Of a stretch of 6,514 nt of DNA, positions 1-4,931 are shown piece after piece. This DNA comes from Clostridia bacterium (GTDB lineage Bacteria > Bacillota > Clostridia > Christensenellales > Aristaeellaceae). The notes beneath the pieces are model-generated. The model was given only the letters and a program-made list of their open reading frames with translations, was not told the DNA's origin and ran no database searches. Location: contig JAEDIV010000142.1 of the NCBI GenBank assembly GCA_016296675.1, positions 1 through 6,514 of the forward strand, written 5' to 3'. Every line of letters starts with the position of its first letter. Positions within the stretch are counted from its first letter, which is position 1. Made by a program: the position numbers and the translations under genes.

Positions 1-32
1 CATACCTCTCCCGGAGGTTTGTTGATGATCTG
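1..32 (-). repeat. Left copy of a 32-bp inverted repeat (post-hairpin tail)
   Basis: Bases 1-32 are the exact reverse complement of 6464-6495, with no mismatch. The match stops inward at position 33 and may continue outward beyond the window. Read on the minus strand, the element begins CAGATCATCAAC and directly follows the hairpin at 32-63, downstream of the minus-strand gene. It contains a small inverted repeat, ACCTC-CGGGA-GAGGT. The second copy has the same position relative to its own hairpin. It is most likely a dispersed genomic repeat, but two copies cannot prove this. Confidence 0.85.
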
Positions 33-63
33 GCCGCCCCGCGCATACAAGCGCGGGGCGGCC
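32..63. terminator. Perfect 13-bp GC-rich hairpin, probable bidirectional terminator
   Basis: GGCCGCCCCGCGC (32-44) pairs perfectly with GCGCGGGGCGGCC (51-63) around a 6-nt ATACAA loop. On the plus strand it is followed by TTCTTATATA, a weak T-rich tail that could end a transcript entering from the left. On the minus strand it lies 29 nt past the stop codon of the zinc-ribbon gene. There it is followed by AGATCATC, not by a T tract, so classical intrinsic termination in that direction is less certain. Confidence 0.75.
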
Positions 64-91
64 TTCTTATATAGCGTTTCCGCTTGCTGTT

Positions 92-1450
92 TTAGTTTAC
101 AACGATGTTTGCATATCTTGCGATCAGGTGCGGGCAGTAGCCGGACTTGTAGAAAAGTCTTCCGGCGACATCCGCATAAACCTCATAATTCGCGCCGACA
201 TTCAAAGAGCCGACGTCGGACTGGTTTTCAAGGATGATCAGCTGCTCTTCGTTCTTTCCGACATTCATGACCGAATACTGCGTATCGCCCTCGTAATACA
301 TATCGACAATTCTGCCCTTGCACAGGAACACGCGTCCGCGCCACTGTTCATAGATCAAACGCAGCTGCTGATAATCCATCGCCCAGGCATTTCTGGAGTA
401 TTCCGCTTTGGCCGGGAGATAGCTTACATAGAACGAGATTTCGGAATCCGGTTTTCCTTCCTTTGTCGCGCGCAGGCGGACAAGGTTGTCTCCGAAGGTG
501 GAGAAACGTGCGCGGAAGGAGAACTCGCCGGTCTGCTGATCGATCTTGACGCTGGAAGTATCGTGGCTGGTGTCGACTTCGATCCATGCGCCGGGTTCGG
601 TCTTGCCCGAAACCGTCATATATGCAAGCTGGCTGCTCGTTCCGACGGAGGGATCAAGTTCAAGCTCGATTTCCATCTTGTTTCTGTAAAACACAAGGTC
701 TCGTCTGGCTTCCTTGTGCTGATCCGTGCGAACGATAATTGAGATATTGTTTTCGCCGATCGGATAGACGTTCAGGTTCAGATTCAGCTTTCCGCTTCTG
801 TCCACGCGGTCGGAAACATCTTCGCCGTTGATGATGACCTGACTTCCGTAAACCACGTCCACATCAATTCCGACGATAGAGGTAACGACCGTGTTATATG
901 CCTGCGCGGGAGAATTGACCTTGACGGGCGCTTCGGGAACGGCGATATTCATGGAAAACGCCGGAAGCTTGATCTTTTCGCCGTTTTCGCGAATCAGAAT
1001 CGGCGAAAGCTTGATGTTTGCGCTTTCTATATTGGAAGGATCAATGTCAAACCAGACATAATCCGGAAATTCCACGCGCGCAACATTTCCGACAACCATA
1101 AAGCTCTGTCTGAGCTCTTCAATGTAAATCGTATCTCCGTCTTCCGCGAAAAAGGAAATCGCGTGTCCGATCATTCCGTTGTCATAGACGGTTTCTTCAA
1201 TTACATGGTTATCGTATTTTTTCTCAATGCGCTTGTTTTCATTGTTAAAATGAATTCGAACGCCGATAAAGGTAATCACGCATATTGTAACCAGCAAACC
1301 CAAAAACACAAGAAACGCCCTTAATATCAGCATCCGCAAAGGCACGATTTCCGTCGTCTTCTGGTCATCCGTCACCAGGGTTCCAAGACCGCAGCGCGGA
1401 CAATGCTCCATGCCTTTTTTTATTTTCGTTCCGCATTTGGGACAATTCAA
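92..1450 (-). CDS. Zinc-ribbon, single-pass membrane protein with Ig-like and possible OB-fold domains
   Basis: This is a 452-aa protein of unknown function. Residues 3-20 form a zinc ribbon with four cysteines (C3, C6, C17, C20; CPKC and CPRC knuckles). A hydrophobic segment at about 39-64 is a single membrane span, and the rest should lie outside the cytoplasm. Residues about 175-255 and 265-343 read as two beta-sandwich repeats resembling bacterial Ig-like or glucodextranase-B-type domains (for example SGKTEPGAWIEVD at 281-293). Residues about 365-452 resemble a tRNA_anti-like OB fold (CKGRIVDMYYEG, then GANYEVYADVAG). Domain names are from pattern memory. The start is TTG at 1448-1450, chosen because GGAGG lies 9 nt upstream and because the next in-frame ATG (residue 14) would destroy the zinc ribbon. 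The gene stands alone with its own promoter, divergent from the isomerase. Proteins of this layout are often linked to envelope sensing or assembly, but nothing here shows a specific role. Confidence 0.88.
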   Translation of the reverse strand: MNCPKCGTKIKKGMEHCPRCGLGTLVTDDQKTTEIVPLRMLILRAFLVFLGLLVTICVITFIGVRIHFNNENKRIEKKYDNHVIEETVYDNGMIGHAISFFAEDGDTIYIEELRQSFMVVGNVARVEFPDYVWFDIDPSNIESANIKLSPILIRENGEKIKLPAFSMNIAVPEAPVKVNSPAQAYNTVVTSIVGIDVDVVYGSQVIINGEDVSDRVDRSGKLNLNLNVYPIGENNISIIVRTDQHKEARRDLVFYRNKMEIELELDPSVGTSSQLAYMTVSGKTEPGAWIEVDTSHDTSSVKIDQQTGEFSFRARFSTFGDNLVRLRATKEGKPDSEISFYVSYLPAKAEYSRNAWAMDYQQLRLIYEQWRGRVFLCKGRIVDMYYEGDTQYSVMNVGKNEEQLIILENQSDVGSLNVGANYEVYADVAGRLFYKSGYCPHLIARYANIVVN

Positions 1451-1459
1451 TGCCTGTTT

Positions 1460-1464
1460 CCTCC
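1460..1464 (-). promoter_or_regulatory. Shine-Dalgarno site that fixes the TTG start
   Basis: The minus strand reads GGAGG here, followed by 9 nt and then TTG. The site supports the unusual TTG initiation codon of the zinc-ribbon gene over the downstream ATG, because no comparable SD site precedes that ATG. Confidence 0.75.
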
Positions 1465-1488
1465 AAGATATTTATGTCGATTGTTTTC

Positions 1489-1517
1489 ATTGTACCACGA
1501 ATGCATTCATCCGTCAA
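1489..1517 (-). promoter_or_regulatory. Sigma-A-like promoter of the zinc-ribbon gene
   Basis: On the minus strand, TTGACG (plus-strand 1512-1517) and TACAAT (1489-1494) are separated by exactly 17 bp. Transcription should start near 1482, giving a 5' UTR of about 32 nt that includes the SD site. Each hexamer has one mismatch from consensus. Confidence 0.65.
1499..1508. promoter_or_regulatory. 10-bp palindrome inside the promoter spacer, possible operator
   Basis: GAATGCATTC is a perfect palindrome lying wholly within the 17-bp spacer of the zinc-ribbon promoter. A protein bound here would cover the region between -10 and -35 and block polymerase. The palindrome is short and AT-rich at its edges, so chance is a real alternative. 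Confidence 0.3.
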
Positions 1518-1559
1518 AGGAACAATCCATTAAAAACACGAATTCCGCCCAAAAATCCA

Positions 1560-1588
1560 TTGAACGGACATCAAAAATCATGTATAAT
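1560..1588 (+). promoter_or_regulatory. Sigma-A-like promoter of the isomerase/epimerase gene
   Basis: TTGAAC (1560-1565) and TATAAT (1583-1588) are separated by 17 bp, with a perfect -10 element. The predicted start is near 1595, giving a leader of about 30 nt that contains AGGAGG. Its -35 element and that of the divergent promoter are about 42 bp apart, so the two promoters do not overlap. Confidence 0.75.
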
Positions 1589-1624
1589 AGGTCCATGCCA
1601 AGAAAAAACAGGAGGAAACAGATC

Positions 1625-2590
1625 ATGACTCTCAGCGTATTTGCCGTTCTTCTTCAGGACAGACCTTTTGAAGAAGCCTGCCAGTATCTCGCTTCCAAGG
1701 GCGTTCAGGCCGTAGAAATCGGCTGCGGCGGCTTCCCCGGAAAAGCCCACTGCGACGCGAAGGATTTTCTTGCTCATCCCGAGAAGATCGAAAAAATGCT
1801 TGAAACCCTGAACAAGTACAATCTCAAAATCGCCGCTCTTTCCACCCACGGAAACGCGGTGCATCCCAATAAGGAAATCGCCAAGCAGTTCCATGAGGAC
1901 TTTGAAAACGCGGTACTGCTCGCCGAAAAGATGGGCGTAGACACCGTAGTCACCTTCTCCGGCTGCCCCGGCGGTTCCCCCGAAGACAAGACCCCCAACT
2001 GGGTCACCTGCCCCTGGCCGGACGACTTCACCGAGATCCTCAACTACCAGTGGAACGAAGTGCTCATTCCCTACTGGAAAAAAGAAGTCGAATTCGTGCG
2101 CGCGCACGGCATCAAGAAGATCGCCTTTGAAATGCATCCGGGCTTCTGCGTATACAATCCCGAAACCATGATGAAGCTGCGCAATGCCGTCGGTCCCGAA
2201 ATCGGCGCGAACTTCGATCCCAGCCACCTGTTCTGGCAGGGCATCGATCCCGTCGCCGCCATCCGCTATCTCGGCGACGCTATCTTCTTCTTCCATGCCA
2301 AGGACACCAAGGTTGATGAAATCAACACCAAGGTCAACGGCGTTCTGGACACCAAACACTACGGCGACGAGATTCACAGAAGCTGGATCTTCCGCTCCGT
2401 AGGATGCGGCCACGACGAGCAGACCTGGAAGGACATGATGAGCGCCCTTCGCATGGTCGGCTACGACGGAATGATTTCCATCGAGCACGAGGACAGCTTA
2501 ATGAGCGTTCCCGAAGGACTCGGAAAGGCTATCGATATGCTTAAGCGCGTTATGATGTTTGAAAATAACGGCGGCATGTGGTGGGCATAA
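1625..2590 (+). CDS. Sugar (phosphate) isomerase/epimerase, xylose-isomerase-like TIM barrel
   Basis: This is a 321-aa cytoplasmic enzyme of the AP-endonuclease-2/xylose-isomerase-like TIM-barrel family, which includes ketose 3-epimerases and IolE/IolI-type inositol enzymes. Likely divalent-metal ligands are E169 (AFEMHPGF), D198 (NFDPSHLFWQG, with H201 nearby), H224 (FFHAKD) and E287 (ISIEHED). The order E-D-H-E, and the 26-residue D-to-H step, match D-tagatose/psicose 3-epimerases (E150/D183/H209/E244 in the Agrobacterium enzyme, from memory). The step from H224 to the last Glu is 63 residues rather than 35 because of a segment at about 228-258 (NGVLDTKHYGDEIHRSW). I recall a sister subfamily having such a segment. 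The start at 1625 has AGGAGG 9 nt upstream. An in-frame ATG at 1595 lacks an SD site and lies at the predicted transcription start. The gene has its own promoter and terminator just upstream of a sugar transporter, suggesting it acts on the imported sugar. The substrate cannot be told from the sequence. Confidence 0.9.
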   Translation: MTLSVFAVLLQDRPFEEACQYLASKGVQAVEIGCGGFPGKAHCDAKDFLAHPEKIEKMLETLNKYNLKIAALSTHGNAVHPNKEIAKQFHEDFENAVLLAEKMGVDTVVTFSGCPGGSPEDKTPNWVTCPWPDDFTEILNYQWNEVLIPYWKKEVEFVRAHGIKKIAFEMHPGFCVYNPETMMKLRNAVGPEIGANFDPSHLFWQGIDPVAAIRYLGDAIFFFHAKDTKVDEINTKVNGVLDTKHYGDEIHRSWIFRSVGCGHDEQTWKDMMSALRMVGYDGMISIEHEDSLMSVPEGLGKAIDMLKRVMMFENNGGMWWA

Positions 2591-2614
2591 TCCATAATAC
2601 AAATCGCTTTCATC

Positions 2615-2654
2615 AAGTGCGGACGCAGGTATCGGCGTGCGCACTTTTCTTTTT
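2615..2654 (+). terminator. Intrinsic terminator of the isomerase/epimerase gene
   Basis: A 12-bp stem with one mismatch (2615-2626 against 2635-2646, arm AAGTGCGGACGC) surrounds an 8-nt loop. It runs into TTTTCTTTTT, starting 24 nt after the stop codon. This separates the isomerase transcript from the transporter operon. Confidence 0.8.
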
Positions 2655-2757
2655 CCCCGGCTTATTTTCCGCCGCAGGCCGAATACAAAAAGCATGCATT
2701 TTTCTTCATTTTTGTTTCATCATCTGTCGATTTTATTCAATTGAAGCATGAAAACCA
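2655..2757 (+). other. Non-coding stretch upstream of the transporter promoter
   Basis: No coding potential was seen here. Together with the terminator before it and the promoter and leader after it, this makes up the 334 nt between genes (2591-2924). It is AT-rich and holds two palindromic spots: GCATGC (2692-2697), flanked by runs of A and T, and TTCAATTGAA (2736-2745). It is a natural place for binding by a transcription regulator of the transporter operon. Confidence 0.5.
2736..2745. promoter_or_regulatory. 10-bp palindrome upstream of the transporter promoter
   Basis: TTCAATTGAA is a perfect palindrome ending 12 bp before the -35 box of the transporter promoter, a position suited to an activator. 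LplABC-type operons are often controlled by AraC-type regulators of YesN type, but no such gene is in the window and AraC-type sites are usually direct repeats. This is a weak candidate. Confidence 0.25.
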
Positions 2758-2787
2758 TTGACAATTCGCCAACTAAAACGTTATAAT
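2758..2787 (+). promoter_or_regulatory. Consensus sigma-A promoter of the sugar transporter operon
   Basis: TTGACA (2758-2763) and TATAAT (2782-2787) are both perfect hexamers separated by 18 bp. Transcription should start near 2794, giving a leader of about 130 nt before the first permease. A promoter this close to consensus would be strong by default, so the operon would need repression or leader control if it is inducible. Confidence 0.85.
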
Positions 2788-2809
2788 GAAACAAAACAGG
2801 TTGAATATT

Positions 2810-2911
2810 ATGTCCTCCGGCAAAAAGTGCAGCGTAAATGTACGGATTCATCCCATTCCCCGGGCGAATCTCTTTTGCCGGATGCTCCAAGTCCAATCCC
2901 TATTCATGTGA
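2810..2911 (+). CDS. Possible 33-codon leader peptide (uORF)
   Basis: An open frame runs from ATG at 2810 to TGA at 2909-2911 and would encode a 33-residue basic peptide beginning MSSGKKCSVNVRIHPIPRAN. Its stop codon abuts the AAGGAGG site of the permease gene (2911-2917), an arrangement that would allow translational coupling. Only a weak AGG (2798-2800) precedes the start, and the predicted transcript begins only about 16 nt earlier. It resembles no known leader peptide, and a chance open frame of this length is common. Confidence 0.2.
   Translation: MSSGKKCSVNVRIHPIPRANLFCRMLQVQSLFM
2816..2882 (+). promoter_or_regulatory. Long-range hairpin in the transporter leader RNA
   Basis: TCCGGCAAAA (2816-2825) is perfectly complementary to TTTTGCCGGA (2873-2882), enclosing 47 nt. 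Inside, GATTC (2845-2849) can pair with GAATC (2866-2870). The result is a two-level fold about 30 nt upstream of the permease SD site. The closed arm has no T tract after it, so it does not look like a terminator. I do not recognise a known riboswitch class. It could be a regulatory fold, an RNA stability element or chance. Confidence 0.45.
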
Positions 2912-2924
2912 AGGAGGAAACGCA

Positions 2925-3881
2925 ATGAGCGATAAAGCGCACGCGCACAAATCCATTCATGAAGCCCGCAAAGAATATCTGCGCCGCCTGACGGCAGATA
3001 TCCTGCGCGACAAATGGCTGTACATGCTTCTTCTGCCCGGCTTCGTTTATTTCGTCATCTTCAAATACCTGCCCATGTGGGGTATCATAATTTCCTTCCA
3101 GAATTATGTCCCCTATTCCGGCATTGCCGGCAGCGAATGGCTGGGACTTCAGTGGTTTGCGTACTTCTTCCAGTTCCCGTCATGGACAAGGTATCTGAAA
3201 AACACGCTGCTTCTGTCCTTCATGAACCTGATCTTCTATTTCCCCGCGCCCATCATTCTGGCGCTGATGCTCAATGAAATGCGCTCCCTGCGCTACAAGA
3301 AGATCCTTCAGACCTTCTTATACGTGCCGCACTTCATTTCGATCGTTATCGTAGTTTCTATTACCATGATCCTCTTCGGGCCCACCGGCATCATCTTTAA
3401 GATAACCGAAAACCTTCTCGGCACGCAGATCAACTACTTGGGTTCGCCCGCCACCTTCCGCTGGATGATCATCGGTCAGTCCATCTGGAAAGAAACCGGC
3501 TGGGGCACGATCATCTTCCTGGCTGCCCTTACCAATGTCGATACTCAGCTTTATGAAGCGGCAATGGTCGACGGTGCAGGCCGCATGCGCCGCCTGTGGC
3601 ACATTACGCTTCCCGCCATCCGCTCCACCATCGTTCTTATGCTCATTCTTCGCATGGGCTCCATGCTTGATACCGGCCACGATCACCTGATCCTGATGGC
3701 CAACTCCTTAAACCGCTCCACCTCGCAGACCCTTGACGTATTCGTCTATCAGCAGGGTCTTCAGGAAGGCCAGTTCTCCTACGCTTCCGCCATCGGCCTT
3801 ATGAAGTCCGTAGTCAGCATTATCCTGGTTGTCTCATCCAACAAGATCGCGCACGCCCTCGGCGAGTCGGGTCTTTACTAA
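2925..3881 (+). CDS. Carbohydrate ABC transporter permease, LplB-type
   Basis: This 318-aa inner-membrane permease forms half of the channel of a CUT1-type importer and pairs with the next gene product. The ATPase-contacting EAA loop is intact at 211-230 (EAAMVDGAGR then ITLP), as are the family hallmarks FKYLPMWGIIISFQNY (46-61) and NKIAHALGESGLY at the C terminus. About six membrane spans are visible (roughly 33-55, 94-117, 133-152, 182-203, 235-250, 287-306). Relatives include B. subtilis LplB/YteP, linked to rhamnogalacturonan oligosaccharides, and Sphingomonas AlgM1, which takes up alginate oligomers. The segment GHDHLILMAN (251-260) replaces the more usual GFDQ-type sequence I remember for the family. 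The start at 2925 has AAGGAGG 7 nt upstream. An in-frame ATG at 2838 has no SD site and would add a non-conserved 29-residue head. This is the first gene of a three-gene operon. Confidence 0.93.
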   Translation: MSDKAHAHKSIHEARKEYLRRLTADILRDKWLYMLLLPGFVYFVIFKYLPMWGIIISFQNYVPYSGIAGSEWLGLQWFAYFFQFPSWTRYLKNTLLLSFMNLIFYFPAPIILALMLNEMRSLRYKKILQTFLYVPHFISIVIVVSITMILFGPTGIIFKITENLLGTQINYLGSPATFRWMIIGQSIWKETGWGTIIFLAALTNVDTQLYEAAMVDGAGRMRRLWHITLPAIRSTIVLMLILRMGSMLDTGHDHLILMANSLNRSTSQTLDVFVYQQGLQEGQFSYASAIGLMKSVVSIILVVSSNKIAHALGESGLY

Positions 3882-3898
3882 GGAAGGGGGACGGAAAA

Positions 3899-4858
3899 AT
3901 GAACAAAAATCTAAAAAAGTCCTCCGAGGCAAATAAAAAGAAAGCGCCCGTCATCGGCTCCTCCGGCGCAGTAGGACAGGGAAACACCCTTGCAGGCCGT
4001 GTTTTTGACGTCTTCAACTATGTGTTTTTGTCCCTGGTCGCCCTGACCACCATCGCGCCCTTCATTTACATCATCGGCGCATCCTTTGCAACCGAGCTTG
4101 AGCTCGCCCAGCGCCCGCTTCTGATCATTCCCCGCGACATTTCCTTCAATGCCTATGAATACATTTTCTCAACCAACAAAATCGTTTCCGGCTTCAAAAA
4201 TTCCATCTTCATTACTGTAGCCGGAACACTCATCAATCTCTTTTTCACCGTCACCATGGCCTACGCCATCTCCAAGCCCCGCCTTCGCGGCAGAAACTTC
4301 GTCCTCAACATGGTCATCTTCTCCATGTTCTTCGGCGGCGGCATGATCCCCAGCTACATCGTCGTTGCCAATATGCTGAACATGAAAAATACCTATCTTT
4401 CCGTGCTTCTGCCCGGCGCGATCAGCGCGTATAACATGATGATCGTGAAAAACTTCTTCCAGGCCATCCCGCAGGAGTTGGAAGAATCCGCTTCCATGGA
4501 CGGCTGCACCGACATCGGCGTTCTTTGGAAGATCGTTCTGCCCCTGTCGCTTCCCGTGCTTGCGACCTTCGGTCTTTTCTATGCGGTCGGCCACTGGAAC
4601 GCCTACTTCGGCGCGATGATCTACATGCCCGGCGCAAGAGAAAAGTGGCCGCTTCAGGTTCTGCTTCGCGAAATCATCATTCTTTCAAACGCCACCGTTG
4701 CCGACTCGTCGGTTCTGGATCCGGAATTCGTCCAGCCTCCGGAGCAGTCCGTCAAGATGGCCGTTATCGTCGTTTCCACCATTCCGATCATGTGCGTCTA
4801 TCCGTTCCTTCAGAAGTATTTTGTAAAGGGCGTAATGGTCGGCGCGCTCAAGGGCTAA
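3899..4858 (+). CDS. Carbohydrate ABC transporter permease, LplC-type
   Basis: This 319-aa inner-membrane permease is the partner of the preceding LplB-type protein. Its EAA loop at 195-219 reads EESASMDGC, then KIVLPLSLP. The DGC is usual in the LplC/YtcP branch, while Ser at 197 stands where Ala is typical. Other hallmarks are GHWNAYFGAMIYM (231-243) and the C-terminal QKYFVKGVMVGALKG (305-319). About six spans are visible (roughly 39-61, 101-124, 137-159, 165-184, 212-234, 286-304). The first 30 residues form a Lys-rich and Gly/Ser-rich cytoplasmic tail, somewhat longer than I recall for the family. The gene starts 17 nt after the first permease, with AGGAAGGGGG between them acting as the SD site, so the two are co-transcribed. 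B. subtilis YtcP is a well-known relative. The sugar specificity is not readable from this subunit. Confidence 0.93.
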   Translation: MNKNLKKSSEANKKKAPVIGSSGAVGQGNTLAGRVFDVFNYVFLSLVALTTIAPFIYIIGASFATELELAQRPLLIIPRDISFNAYEYIFSTNKIVSGFKNSIFITVAGTLINLFFTVTMAYAISKPRLRGRNFVLNMVIFSMFFGGGMIPSYIVVANMLNMKNTYLSVLLPGAISAYNMMIVKNFFQAIPQELEESASMDGCTDIGVLWKIVLPLSLPVLATFGLFYAVGHWNAYFGAMIYMPGAREKWPLQVLLREIIILSNATVADSSVLDPEFVQPPEQSVKMAVIVVSTIPIMCVYPFLQKYFVKGVMVGALKG

Positions 4859-4931
4859 ATTCAAAGCTCCATTCAAAGGTGTTTTTCGCGTATTGGACGC
4901 GTGAACAAAATAAAAAAAGGAGGACCAACCC
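4859..4931 (+). other. Intergenic spacer with direct repeat and small hairpin
   Basis: This is the widest gap in the operon (73 nt). It holds an 8-bp direct repeat ATTCAAAG (4859-4866 and 4871-4878), a 5-bp hairpin CGCGT-ATTGG-ACGCG (4887-4901), and a strong AAGGAGG SD site (4917-4923) 8 nt before the binding-protein start. No T tract follows the hairpin, so transcription should read through. In sugar transporter operons such spacers may allow RNA processing that raises binding-protein output, but nothing here proves it. Confidence 0.4.

Noticed and set aside
19..237. Plus-strand open frame with GGAGG upstream of ATG at 25
   Set aside because: The apparent SD site is part of the 32-bp repeat. 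The frame runs through the hairpin at 32-63 and then antisense to the well-supported zinc-ribbon gene, giving an Arg-rich sequence with no recognisable domain.
128..742. 204-aa plus-strand open frame
   Set aside because: It lies entirely antisense to the zinc-ribbon gene, lacks an SD site, and shows no known motif.
1595..1624. Earlier ATG of the isomerase at 1595, possibly leaderless
   Set aside because: It would add MPRKNRRKQI with no family support and lies at the predicted transcription start. ATG 1625 has AGGAGG at ideal spacing.
1571..2488. 305-aa minus-strand open frame
   Set aside because: It mirrors the isomerase/epimerase gene. Gly/Val/Asp-rich low-complexity translation is typical of an antisense shadow of a GC-rich gene.
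2687..2705. GCATGC flanked by A and T runs as a second terminator
   Set aside because: The stem core is only a 6-bp self-complementary site with no room for a loop, and a better terminator lies at 2615-2654.
2838..2924. Earlier in-frame ATG of the first permease
   Set aside because: No SD site precedes it, the 29-residue extension is unlike the family, and it overlaps the structured leader. ATG 2925 has AAGGAGG 7 nt upstream.
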